Below are positions 1-6,679 of a stretch of DNA of 12,970 nucleotides, piece after piece. Origin of the DNA: Euperipatoides rowelli (lineage: Eukaryota > Onychophora > Udeonychophora > Euonychophora > Peripatopsidae). The notes beneath the pieces were generated by a model. It made no database searches, was not told where the DNA came from, and saw nothing but the letters and a program-made list of their open reading frames with translations. A program made the translations under genes and the position numbers. The stretch lies in assembly GCA_003024985.2 (NCBI GenBank), contig PXIH01S0017029.1; one strand, written 5' to 3'. Position 1 is the stretch's first letter. Every line of letters starts with the position of its first letter.

Positions 1-332
1 TTATGAAAATTCAATAAAAAAAAAAAAACTTTTTGGAATTAGCACGATGATAAAAGTCCGAGGAAAATCATATTTCTCCAGGACCAAAAAATCAGACATT
101 AATTCAGTACTGATTAAACTATGGAACCTATAATATTTTTTTTTTTTTTTTCAAAACGTATTTATTGTAAATAGTGAAATTTGGTAGAAAAAAAATATAG
201 GGGAGGACTAAAAAAGTGTCCAATAAAATGCATAAAAAAATATCAACAACTTGAAAATTGGTCCACAAATTACTTTTGCTTTTTCAGTAACTTTTTTTCT
301 TTTTTAAATTTATTGGCTATGTCGGTTGCTCG
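1..332. other. AT-rich stretch with no gene
   Basis: This stretch holds AT-rich DNA with long homopolymer runs, including A runs near 17-28 and a long T run around 133-150. I see no coding pattern, RNA gene or recognisable repeat end in it. Confidence 0.6.
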
Positions 333-374
333 CTTATAAGACACTTATAAGACACTTATAAGACACTTATGACA
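333..374. repeat. 11-bp tandem repeat, about 3.8 copies
   Basis: The unit CTTATAAGACA occurs three times exactly and is followed by a shortened fourth copy, CTTATGACA. It overlaps the last codons of the FKBP-like relic: read on the minus strand, that relic runs straight into the repeat and stops there. The array may therefore have expanded inside or beside the old 3' end of that gene copy. It is a simple microsatellite-class repeat by size. Confidence 0.9.
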
Positions 375-708
375 GCGGTAGGGACAGACATGAAACGAAC
401 AAACTTTACAAACTCGTCCATCGTCGACCACTTATCCACATGCATCATCTCTGTTTCAAATGTTAAAGTGGCATCCCCAGGAATTACCAGTGGATGTCCA
501 TTTTTATCATAAGATAGTTCTGGTGAAATGATTAGTTTTCACCAACACACATTCCGTCAAGAGAGAGGTTATGGGCTCTCTGTCTTTTTTTTCTAGATGT
601 ATCGAACACAGTACCACTTTCAAATAATCCTGTGTAAATCTCCTTAGCGAGCTGCAATTTCACATACTGGTGGCATTGACTGCTGGTGACTTGGATACGA
701 GTTGGCAT
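356..708 (-). pseudogene. Broken FKBP-type peptidyl-prolyl cis-trans isomerase fragment
   Basis: Read on the minus strand, this stretch matches the FKBP fold, whose intact members catalyse proline isomerisation (cytosolic or endoplasmic-reticulum chaperones). A possible start is the ATG at 706-708. The frame then gives a beta-strand segment ending in IYTGLFESGTVFDTSRKK (about 646-586), followed by DGMCVGE (about 558-538). The normal segment between them (the FxLG..VIxGWD part of the domain) is missing about 8-10 residues or has decayed. Just after CVGE the frame hits a stop. A shifted frame resumes with KLIISPELSYDKNGHPLVIP, then GDATLTFETEMM, the hallmark C-terminal strand of FKBPs, and runs to a TAA at 356-358. 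The frameshift, the lost hydrophobic core and the absence of flanking exons make it a pseudogene. The CVGEKxKLII and IPGDATL motifs resemble FKBP2 and the ER FKBP7/9/10/14 group; I cannot choose among them. No intron is visible inside the domain, so a retrocopy is possible, but a single decayed exon fits equally well. Confidence 0.78.
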
Positions 709-744
709 GAACCTTCACCAATATGCTGACTCGGATCCGAGTCA
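687..744. repeat. Perfect 18-bp palindrome with a nearby diverged direct copy
   Basis: TGACTCGGATCCGAGTCA at 727-744 is its own reverse complement and is unusually GC-rich for this window. Forty bases earlier, TGACTTGGATACGAGT (687-702) matches its first 16 bases at 14 positions. The earlier copy lies inside the N-terminal part of the FKBP-like relic. It could be a short duplication or a protein-binding site; no function can be assigned from sequence. Confidence 0.7.
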
Positions 745-1009
745 ATTTTCAATATGTTATGAATTTAGCATCTGGGGTGGCGTATTGGAAATATCGTCCA
801 GCAGTCCACGTGTTAAACAATACTATAATTTCCAAATTTTTGACTTTTTTTTGCATCACACCAAATAATTAAAGCTTACAATAAGTAGGTTAATAATGGA
901 TAACAAATATTATGACCCATTTTTATAGCATAATAAATATTATGTTTTCCCCATAATATTTTTTTTTGTTTTATTTTATTGATTAAAAGTATTAAGTATA
1001 AGCTTTTAC

Positions 1010-1045
1010 AGTGATATTGGTTGACCCCTTTCAACCAATATCACT
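1010..1045. repeat. Perfect inverted repeat: 15-bp stem, 6-base loop
   Basis: AGTGATATTGGTTGA at 1010-1024 is followed by the loop CCCCTT and then by its exact reverse complement, TCAACCAATATCACT, at 1031-1045. The stem contains no mismatch and would fold strongly as DNA cruciform or RNA hairpin. It is shorter than an animal microRNA precursor stem (about 22 bp or more). It may be a small foldback repeat or an internal part of a decayed transposon. Confidence 0.9.
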
Positions 1046-1156
1046 ATTGAATTTCAATATTAAATACAGTATTTACATAAAATAATTGAATCAACACATT
1101 CATAGTTACAAATTTATAAATAAAAACAAATAGTATTTGAATAAATAAATAGAAGG

Positions 1157-1186
1157 TAGAATAAGGAATAATTATTTCTTACTCTA
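1157..1186. repeat. Loopless imperfect inverted repeat
   Basis: TAGAATAAGGAATAA at 1157-1171 is followed directly by TTATTTCTTACTCTA, which pairs with it at 13 of 15 positions. It is AT-rich, so part of the symmetry could be chance, and no function is apparent. Confidence 0.6.
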
Positions 1187-1319
1187 TGGATTAAACTAGT
1201 TTATCAATAAAGGATTTTTTTTTTTTAATTGACCACTAAACTTTTCAAATTAGGCCTAGGCACTTTTTTTTTTAAATTTTAACTATTTGCTTTAGTTTTT
1301 TTTTTTTCATCAGGTTTTT

Positions 1320-1639
1320 TTAGGAACATAATAATGTTATACTAGTGAAAGTAGCCACTCAGTGACTACAAATAAGTTTTGAAAATGCAGCTCAGGCTAT
1401 TCCTGGAGTAATCGGAGCTCTGAAGTTTGTTAATACAGCTGGCCAGCAAACTTTAGTGTTCCTTTTACCCTAAATTTTTAAAAATTCATCCCCAGGGAGC
1501 AGGAAAGATCGTGAGGAACCCAAAATAACATCAGTCAGATCTGCTTTATCAGGTCTTTCAAAAAAATCAATTGCGCTATAATGAGTGGTTGAGGAGGAGT
1601 ATCAAACCTTATACCAATACCTACATTAAAGATTGTGCA
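1320..1639 (-). pseudogene. Possible decayed coding relic, family unknown
   Basis: On the minus strand, a frame from 1601 down to a TAA at 1320-1322 covers about 94 codons with only three internal stops (near 1471, 1393 and 1360). Chance alone would give about seven stops in DNA of this composition. The first 43 codons are fully open and protein-like, with segments such as IDFFERPDKADLTDVILG and SFLLPGDEFL. Upstream, a different frame (from about 1639) reads FNVGIGIRFDTPPQPLI, suggesting a frameshift. I do not recognise the protein. It might be a decayed transposon ORF or an old exon. The statistical support is modest, and chance remains possible. Confidence 0.3.
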
Positions 1640-1983
1640 GGATTATATTAATGAATTATTAGATTTATGTTTAATGAAGTTGTAATGTGTTTTTGCATTC
1701 TGAAATACATCATTATGGCAGTAAATGACATTATGCTACAATAACCTACAAATTATCTACTGAATCGCCTACTTTTATAAACGAGTTTGTAGTTATTCAT
1801 CGTTGAAAAAAAAATTGGCTCAGCTTTTTTTTTTTCCTATTCAAACATCAATCTTGAGTGACCAAGTTACAATAAATTAGGAACAAATAATCAACTCGTT
1901 CTCAAATTATGATGGGGAAACAAAATATCTAATAATTACTTGTTAAATTTAAAAACAACAATAATAAATAATTTATAATAGGC

Positions 1984-2154
1984 CTATACCAAATGTTTAC
2001 ATCTATGCACCCTTGAAAAGCGAACAAAGTTCAGGTTTAATAGAGAAGACCCTGTCAAGTTAATTCCAAAGTGCGTTGGGAGAAAAGAATTAAATGCATT
2101 CAAAGGATCACGATCTGCAATATTATTATTTGAAAGGTTAAAAGTTTTATTCAT
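1984..2154 (-). CDS. Small open frame of 56 codons, possibly a coding relic, unidentified
   Basis: A minus-strand frame starts at ATG (2152-2154) and ends at TAG (1984-1986). It contains NLSNNNIADRDPLNAFNSF followed by LPTHFGINLTG, a composition less biased than the surrounding A/T runs. The same frame continues upstream of the ATG, with one stop, through a segment including LGYKIVQC. The opposite strand is also open over most of this stretch (a segment including REDPVKLIPKCVGRKELNAF), so the coding strand, if any, is ambiguous. I recognise no family. It lies about 350 bases upstream, in the same orientation, of the relic at 1320-1639, so both could come from one decayed element. It is more likely a fragment than a working gene. 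Confidence 0.2.
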   Translation of the reverse strand: MNKTFNLSNNNIADRDPLNAFNSFLPTHFGINLTGSSLLNLNFVRFSRVHRCKHLV

Positions 2155-2159
2155 ACATT

Positions 2160-2381
2160 GTACGATTTTATAACCAAGTTATTCCAAATCTATAATTAAG
2201 TTATAATTACTGAAGAGGATGCAAAAAATTTATTAAATTAATTTATTAATGAGTGCAATACAGATAATTTAAAAAAAAAACAAGAAATATTATTACTTTT
2301 TAAAAGATGTAACACTAAAAGAAGAATTATCAACAATAATAACTCAACTAATGATTCAGATTAAGTTTTGAAGAATTTTAA
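2160..2381. other. AT-rich spacer
   Basis: This is A/T-rich sequence with AAT and TTA runs and an A10 run at about 2271-2280. No gene or recognisable repeat is seen. Confidence 0.55.
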
Positions 2382-2732
2382 ACTAAAAAAAAAAGTCTTG
2401 TTTCTCAACTCCTGCCTGGTGCTTCTAAAAGTTGCCGGGTAAATGCTTTTTTTTTTATGTATTTAAATTTATGTAAATAATAATAATAAAAAATTCTGAT
2501 GCCTTTATAAATCTTATTATTTTTTCTCTACTTTATAAATTGAATATTTTTTTTTCGTAAATGAAACTGTATTTGATGACAATTTCTTCTTAAAATAGTT
2601 TTGTGTTTTTTTTTAAAAAAAAAAAATTCCTGATCCTGGTTTTTCACAAATAAAATAATAAAAAAAAAAACCTGCCTGCCTGGTCATTTTTGTGACCATA
2701 AATGGATGAGAAACAAGTCATTTTTTTTTAGT
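2382..2732. mobile_element. MITE-like foldback element, about 350 bp
   Basis: The left end (2382-2407) reads ACTA, an A run, then GTCTTGTTTCTCA. The right end (2707-2732) is its reverse complement apart from small differences: TGAGAAACAAGTCA, a T run, then TAGT. Together they make inverted ends of about 25 bp around an AT-rich interior with no coding capacity. Just inside the ends are copies of CCTGCCTGGT (2411-2420 and 2675-2684) and a short hairpin TGGTCA/TGACCA (2681-2698). This is the layout of a miniature inverted-repeat transposable element, which would move only with a transposase supplied elsewhere. I could not identify a clear target-site duplication, so the exact borders and superfamily are open. 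Confidence 0.6.
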
Positions 2733-2843
2733 GGCTTTACATAAATAATTTCAAGTTTTAGTATTTAATTCAAAGATTTAAACATACTGGATGTATACAT
2801 TATAAAACAGTGAATGATTTTGTAATGATTTTATTTAATTTAA

Positions 2844-3083
2844 AAAAAACAAAAAACAAATTGTTTGAACATTGGCCAAATTGAAGTGATATTTTATGGT
2901 GCTGTACAGTTTTTAGCGATGATTACAAGTTTATTTTTCCTTGAAAAATTGAAATATGCCTGCAAACTTGTTGCTTATGAAAATATGAAACTAATGCTTC
3001 TGCAGCAAAATATTGCAGAAAGAACAGCAAGAGTTATATCATTTAATGAGTTATCCTGCGGGTTTGAGAATCTCTTCAGCTAG
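2844..3083 (+). CDS. Open frame, possibly a terminal exon, unidentified
   Basis: The frame is open from 2844 to a TAG at 3081-3083, 79 codons without a stop in very AT-rich DNA, which is uncommon by chance here. The second half looks protein-like: a hydrophobic stretch (VIFYGAVQFLAMITSLFFL, a possible membrane helix) followed by a mixed charged tail ending AERTARVISFNELSCGFENLFS in two parts around residue 60. There is no good ATG at the beginning; the first is at 2919. A plausible splice acceptor (CAGTTTTTAG, ending near 2916) precedes that ATG, so this could be a last coding exon. A poly-A signal AATAAA follows at 3170-3175. I recognise no family, so it could also be a decayed transposon ORF or chance. 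Confidence 0.3.
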   Translation, partial: KKQKTNCLNIGQIEVIFYGAVQFLAMITSLFFLEKLKYACKLVAYENMKLMLLQQNIAERTARVISFNELSCGFENLFS

Positions 3084-3169
3084 ACTTTGTGATTTTGATT
3101 TATACTGTTTTTTTTAATAGCCTTTTCCTGTTTGTAACCTTCAATATAATTATTATATTGATAGTATAA

Positions 3170-3175
3170 AATAAA
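3170..3175 (+). promoter_or_regulatory. Candidate poly-A signal
   Basis: AATAAA lies about 87 bases after the stop of the open frame at 2844-3083, a normal distance for a short 3' untranslated region. A second such hexamer occurs at about 3198-3203. The window is so AT-rich that AATAAA occurs often by chance, so this counts only if the upstream frame is a real exon. Confidence 0.25.
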
Positions 3176-3277
3176 GTTAAATTTTCATATTTTAAGAATA
3201 AATTACTGTAAATTCTTATTCAGCTTTTGAGAGGGAAAAAAAACCAGATTTGTTTATGGTAAGATACAAGCAAGTGG

Positions 3278-3287
3278 TATATTTTAG
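3278..3287. repeat. Left target-site duplication of the MITE at 3288
   Basis: TATATTTTAG here is repeated exactly at 3577-3586, directly on the other side of the element. Given the ends of the related copies, the true duplication may be the first 8 bases (TATATTTT), the size made by hAT transposases, with AG belonging to the element end. Confidence 0.75.
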
Positions 3288-3576
3288 AAGTGTCTAGAAA
3301 CAGTGCCCAATAAGTGACATTTACCACATTTTTAACATCTGTGTGCATATTTCTGTCATAGGGGAGGGCTGACAAAAGTTGTGTCAAAATTATCGAAATC
3401 TATCAAAAAAGGATTACGGTATTTCACCTCTAGATTATCATAGGTTGGGGAATAGTGGGTTTAATACGTAGTAGGAGTTAGGGTTACGGTAAGGTTAGGA
3501 CTATAAATAAAAAAAATAAAGCTGCTATCATTTTACTAAAATGTTACTTATTGAGCCCTGTTTCTAAACTGTCTTG
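3288..3576 (-). mobile_element. Complete non-autonomous hAT-like MITE (copy C)
   Basis: The element is about 289 bp and is flanked by an exact 10-base direct repeat (TATATTTTAG). Its ends are inverted over about 35 bp: the left reads GTCTAGAAACAGTGCCCAAT and then AAGTGACATT. The reverse complement of the right end reads GTTTAGAAACAGGGCTCAAT and then AAGTAACATT. The interior has no coding capacity. Its reverse complement matches the interior of the two copies at 7.9-8.6 kb through landmarks such as GATAGCAGC...TTTATTTA, CCTAACTCC-type runs, CTATGATAATCTAGAGGTGA, TTTTGACACAACT and CACAGATGTTAAAAA. An 8-bp duplication with short inverted ends beginning near CA/AG suggests the hAT superfamily. 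A transposase from an autonomous relative elsewhere would be needed for movement. Confidence 0.8.
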
Positions 3577-3586
3577 TATATTTTAG
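3577..3586. repeat. Right target-site duplication of the MITE ending at 3576
   Basis: This is an exact copy of TATATTTTAG at 3278-3287. The pair fixes both element borders to within two bases. Confidence 0.75.
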
Positions 3587-3589
3587 ACA

Positions 3590-4020
3590 TTATTGTTCCA
3601 AGCGTTAATCTTAAAGCTTTGATTCTTCTGCAAATTATTTAACAATTTCACAGCTGGGAATCATTTTTCCTCTATACCAAAATCATACGTAATATAAATG
3701 TTGGGGTAAGCTATTAATTGAGAAAAGCAGCGAAAGTTGTAAAAACTTCCATTTTGATTGCTGCACTTGAAAAAAAACTAAGTCTGGAGCACGGTCAATT
3801 CTATGTTTTTCTGTACTAATCAATCTGCTAATGAATTGATTTCACTCAGCTCTTCTCAGCTTGGCATTTCCGTGCGAGGAAAAAAAAATATTAGAAGCGA
3901 AGCATGACATTTGCATAGAGTTGCTTCTCTTTGAGGTAAAAGCTCACAAATTTTCATAAAAAGTTCCGACACGCAAATTCATACTCATCACGTAGATTGG
4001 ATTAATGTGAAAGTAAAATA
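3590..4020. other. Spacer with no gene
   Basis: This is AT-rich sequence without homopolymer excess. I looked for open frames and inverted ends on both strands and see neither a coding pattern nor a recognisable repeat. Confidence 0.5.
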
Positions 4021-4024
4021 AATG

Positions 4025-4353
4025 TTGTCCAGACCTTAGATTGACCATTTATTATTTATTTATTTTATTCACATGCATTTTGATGTATTATATTATACAA
4101 ATGAAGTGTTTCCTGGTTTGACTGTAATTACTTGCTTTTCAGTCACATACATTTTCAGAGCACGGAGAAAGGAAATATCTATCAGTTAATCACCATACAA
4201 ATGATATTCTGATTAAATTCACTTGTATTAATGGTTTTGATGCATAATATTAAATGTTTCCTGGTTCGACTGTAATTACTTACTTTTCAATTCTATTGAC
4301 ATTCTCTTTTTAAGATATCAGTAGTGAATTATGAGCCTCTGGAGTCTGGACAA
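4025..4353. repeat. Segment bounded by a 10-bp inverted repeat, with an internal direct repeat
   Basis: TTGTCCAGAC at 4025-4034 is exactly inverted as GTCTGGACAA at 4344-4353, enclosing about 330 bp. Inside, a block containing TTTCCTGGTTTGACTGTAAT then TACTTGCTTTTCA (about 4077-4156) is repeated as TTTCCTGGTTCGACTGTAAT then TACTTACTTTTCA (about 4234-4305), both preceded by a TTTTGATG word. The enclosed size and inverted ends would suit a small non-autonomous transposon that has suffered an internal duplication. The ends are short and I find no target duplication, so this is tentative. A third related word, ATTGTCCACATG, lies near 4499. Confidence 0.5.
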
Positions 4354-4369
4354 TAGTGGTGTCGTTGTA

Positions 4370-4500
4370 ATATATCCCCATTGATTGATGCAGTTGTTTG
4401 TGAAAAGAAATTGTGTTGAATATTGTTCTTATGTGCCTTATTCTCTACCTAACGATTTTCTTGCCCTATTTACTATTATTCAAACACAAGGGATATATTC
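4370..4500. repeat. Weak inverted repeat pair
   Basis: AATATATCCC at 4370-4379 is inverted as GGGATATATT at 4490-4499, and GGACAAT / ATTGTCC words lie outside them. This may be another small foldback element or chance in AT-rich DNA. Confidence 0.3.
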
Positions 4501-4658
4501 ATTGTCCACATGACCATTAATTTTGTGTTCATATACAAAACTATGGAAATATGGCTTTAAAGAAAATTTCTCAAGTCTGAAGTATGAAAGATAATTTCTC
4601 AGGGTCAGTTTATCAGACTATTACTTGAGCGTACATAGACAATTTCATACTTTATCAT

Positions 4659-4797
4659 GTGTAGGGAGAGAATAAAAGAATAAATTAAAAAAAAAAAAAA
4701 AAATTAGAACCAGGAAATAGGAGAGCAACTTTTTGACTGTGTATGGAGAGAAAAAAATATTTAGTTTAGAACCAAGAAATAAAAAAGTGACTGACTG
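4659..4797. repeat. Imperfect tandem duplication of about 80 bp with an A17 run
   Basis: GTGTAGGGAGAG (4659-4670) is followed by an A-rich stretch including A17 (4687-4703), then TTAGAACCAGGAAATAG and TTTTTGACT. The second unit has GTGTATGGAGAG (4739-4750), an A run, TTAGAACCAAGAAATAA and GTGACTGACT. The spacing differs between the halves because the A run changed length. The repeat lies immediately beside the end of the decayed coding relic at 4800-5335. Confidence 0.7.
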
Positions 4798-4799
4798 CA

Positions 4800-5335
4800 A
4801 TGAAAAAAATATTGGGACTTCACCTTCTTAAACCGCCACTAGGGTCCTGTAGAATATCTTTGGTACCTAAAATTGTTTGGGTATAACCTGTGCAAAAATA
4901 TAATATTGGGTATGGTCCTCTATAACTTTATCAGTGGTTAATTCATGACAACTTTCATCACTTGCTGAAGGAACATAGTTGGATTATCATTGTTTTCATA
5001 ATGACTAATGGTGTCTAAATAACAGTTTTATCATTATCTGTATATAACTGTGAACTATTATTATCTTCATCAGGAAGAAATTGAGAATTATCCAAACCAG
5101 AATTAATATTTTCTTGTTCAATAATAGGTCCAATATTGGATCTAGTTTTTAGTTTTATTTTGAAGCCATATCCCATCCCATGACACAATTACATTGTATT
5201 CTCAAATGCAGTTGCTAGATTACCACCTTTTTATTGACATAATTCCATATATCTTCTTACTGATTGAGCAGTGGCAACAAAATGGCTTTTTGGTTTCAGA
5301 TTTGCGGCTATGTCCCCTCCCCTCCACTCATCCAT
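4800..5335 (-). pseudogene. Decayed protein-coding relic, family unknown
   Basis: The minus strand from ATG at 5333-5335 reads MDEWRGGDIAANLKPKSHF, then VATAQSVRRYMELCQ, before a stop at 5231-5233. The same frame continues past a second stop (5189-5191) to a third at 5015-5017, about 107 codons with only two internal stops where chance predicts about eight. It includes an acidic, Asn-rich piece (FLPDEDNNSSQLYTDNDK). Shifted frames then carry on with LDTISHYENNDNPT, then SASDESCHELTTDKVIEDHT, then LGTKDILQDPSGGLRR, ending about 4816. Such a run of consecutive frame shifts is what an old, mutated coding sequence looks like. I do not recognise the family; an acidic spacer like this occurs in many transposase N-termini and also in ordinary nuclear proteins. 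The start codon choice is not secure, since decay may have removed the true start. Confidence 0.45.
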
Positions 5336-5459
5336 AAGTCAAGCACAGGTCTCCTTAAAAAACTTAACATCTTACCACGTGTTTTACATAATCATATTGC
5401 ATATCAAATAAGCACACATGCATGCTTGCACGGTGATATTAATTTGCAATGAAATGAGT

Positions 5460-6100
5460 GCTATTAATTATTATTACCAAAATAGTTTTACTATGTATAA
5501 TTGAAAAATACAAAATGACAATAATATTGCACTAATTGCCCTCTGATTAGGCGTACATATGTTAGACAATTCTGAGCATAGCATGGAGAATGAGCATTAT
5601 ATCTTAGAGAAAAGTTAGATCACATTAGTGTTTGAAATATTTAGCATCTGGAGATTTACTTTGAATATATCCAACATAGAATGAAAAACCATTAGCTATA
5701 GTTTGATGCTGTTCTAAGATAATAAAGAATATTAACTATATTGATATGTATTGTTGAACTTCCAGATCCTTTGTCCCATTCATTGTGATTGTGACCATGA
5801 ATTTACACTGAATTGAACTATCTAGAATGGTAATCTACAGTAGATTGCCCCTGGTCTCTATCAAATTTTAAAATTCATATGTCATCTTATCAAATGCGAT
5901 TCAATAGAATATTCTTCATTCCAGCTATCATAATAAAACTAAATTATTTGAGCGCATTGTTCGAACTATGACAAGATATGATACAAATACCATTTCCACC
6001 CTTTGTACCCCATGACTTATTTAGAAATATATGTTGGGATAGTTTTTCTGACTATGACATTTATGATGATTTGTGATGAATAAACCTAGATAATATAAAC
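5460..6100. other. Spacer with no gene
   Basis: This is AT-rich but compositionally mixed DNA. I see no coding run beyond what chance allows on either strand, no tRNA-like fold and no clear repeat ends. Confidence 0.5.
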
Positions 6101-6146
6101 GTAGAATGGGGCTGATCAAATGTGCATGTGCACTTATTATTTGTTC

Positions 6147-6187
6147 GGGGGGGGGGGGGGTGAGAGTGGCACCCTTGTTTGGTGCCA
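6147..6187. repeat. G14 run followed by a 7-bp-stem hairpin
   Basis: Fourteen consecutive G residues (6147-6160) stand out in an AT-rich window. Six bases later, TGGCACC (6167-6173), the loop CTTGTTT and GGTGCCA (6181-6187) form a perfect 7-bp stem. G-run DNA can form quadruplex or slipped structures; whether this has any role is not evident. Both open frames that cross it contain a polyglycine or polyproline stretch produced by the run and are not credible genes. Confidence 0.85.
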
Positions 6188-6450
6188 TACTAGTGAACCT
6201 TAGATTTACCCAATTCACTGCAAAACTGCCTAGGCACACTTGTATGTTTAGAATCAGAATTATTGACTGTTTTTTAAAACGACGCACCTATTGTTGTTAC
6301 ATGGAAACATTCTCTTGAACCTTAGATGAGGTAAAAACTAGGGGGCGCAGTTGCATGGCACAACTCGTATTTCTTTCCGAGTGATCAAAAGTGTGGTGAT
6401 GGCACTCTTGTTTGACGATGCACGCTTAACCTAACTTTGGTTGAGAAATA
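6164..6450. repeat. Two diverged direct copies about 233 bp apart
   Basis: The word GGCACCCTTGTTTG with a following AACCTTAG (from 6168) recurs as GGCACTCTTGTTTG with AACCTAAC (from 6401). A further GAACCTTAGAT occurs at about 6317, as at about 6196. This looks like an old interspersed or satellite-like repeat with internal duplication. No ends or target duplications can be set. Confidence 0.45.
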
Positions 6451-6679
6451 GGGGTGGTGCATTTATTTGATGGTCTGCTCTTTGATGGCCTTTTCAGTAT
6501 ACTTCTTACTTCTGATATAAATTTATACTGATCTAAATTACTATTTCTATATACTTGTCTATTTTTACCCAACTGATATAATTCCATTAATGTTTGTCTT
6601 CACTTTTTTGCTTCAAAAAATATGAATATTTTCTTTTTTATTTCTTTATATTAAATTTTATTAGCTTTGGTCAAAGTTG

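Larger units (their letters stand above)
870..1319. other. AT-rich stretch with two hairpins and no gene
   Basis: This stretch is dominated by A/T runs and AATATTATG-type words repeated around 905-960. It contains the two inverted repeats listed separately (1010-1045 and 1157-1186). I see no coding pattern. Confidence 0.55.

Noticed and set aside
333-374. CRISPR-like array
   Set aside because: The units are contiguous 11-bp repeats with no spacers, and the window is eukaryotic in character.
686-868. Plus-strand open frame of 60 codons
   Set aside because: It starts antisense to the N-terminal end of the FKBP-like relic and runs through the palindrome into T-rich DNA; there is no protein-like pattern or family match.
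1010-1045. MicroRNA precursor
   Set aside because: The stem is only 15 bp with a 6-base loop, too short for an animal pre-miRNA; without small-RNA data it is kept only as an inverted repeat.
3420-3500. Interstitial telomere repeat (TTAGGG-like words, also CCTAACCC at 7980-8020 and 8390-8430)
   Set aside because: The words are irregular and occur at the same internal place in all three MITE copies, so they are part of the element and not telomeric DNA.
4261-4280. tRNA T-arm (GGTTCGA)
   Set aside because: The word belongs to a direct repeat whose other copy reads GGTTTGA; no acceptor stem or anticodon arm can be folded around it.
5264-5452. Plus-strand open frame of 62 codons
   Set aside because: Its first part is antisense to the better-supported minus-strand coding relic; the remainder is unremarkable and no family is recognised.
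6021-6318. Overlapping open frames on both strands through the G14 run
   Set aside because: The open run comes from homopolymer-coded Gly or Pro and the flanking repeat; both strands cannot be real and neither looks like a protein.
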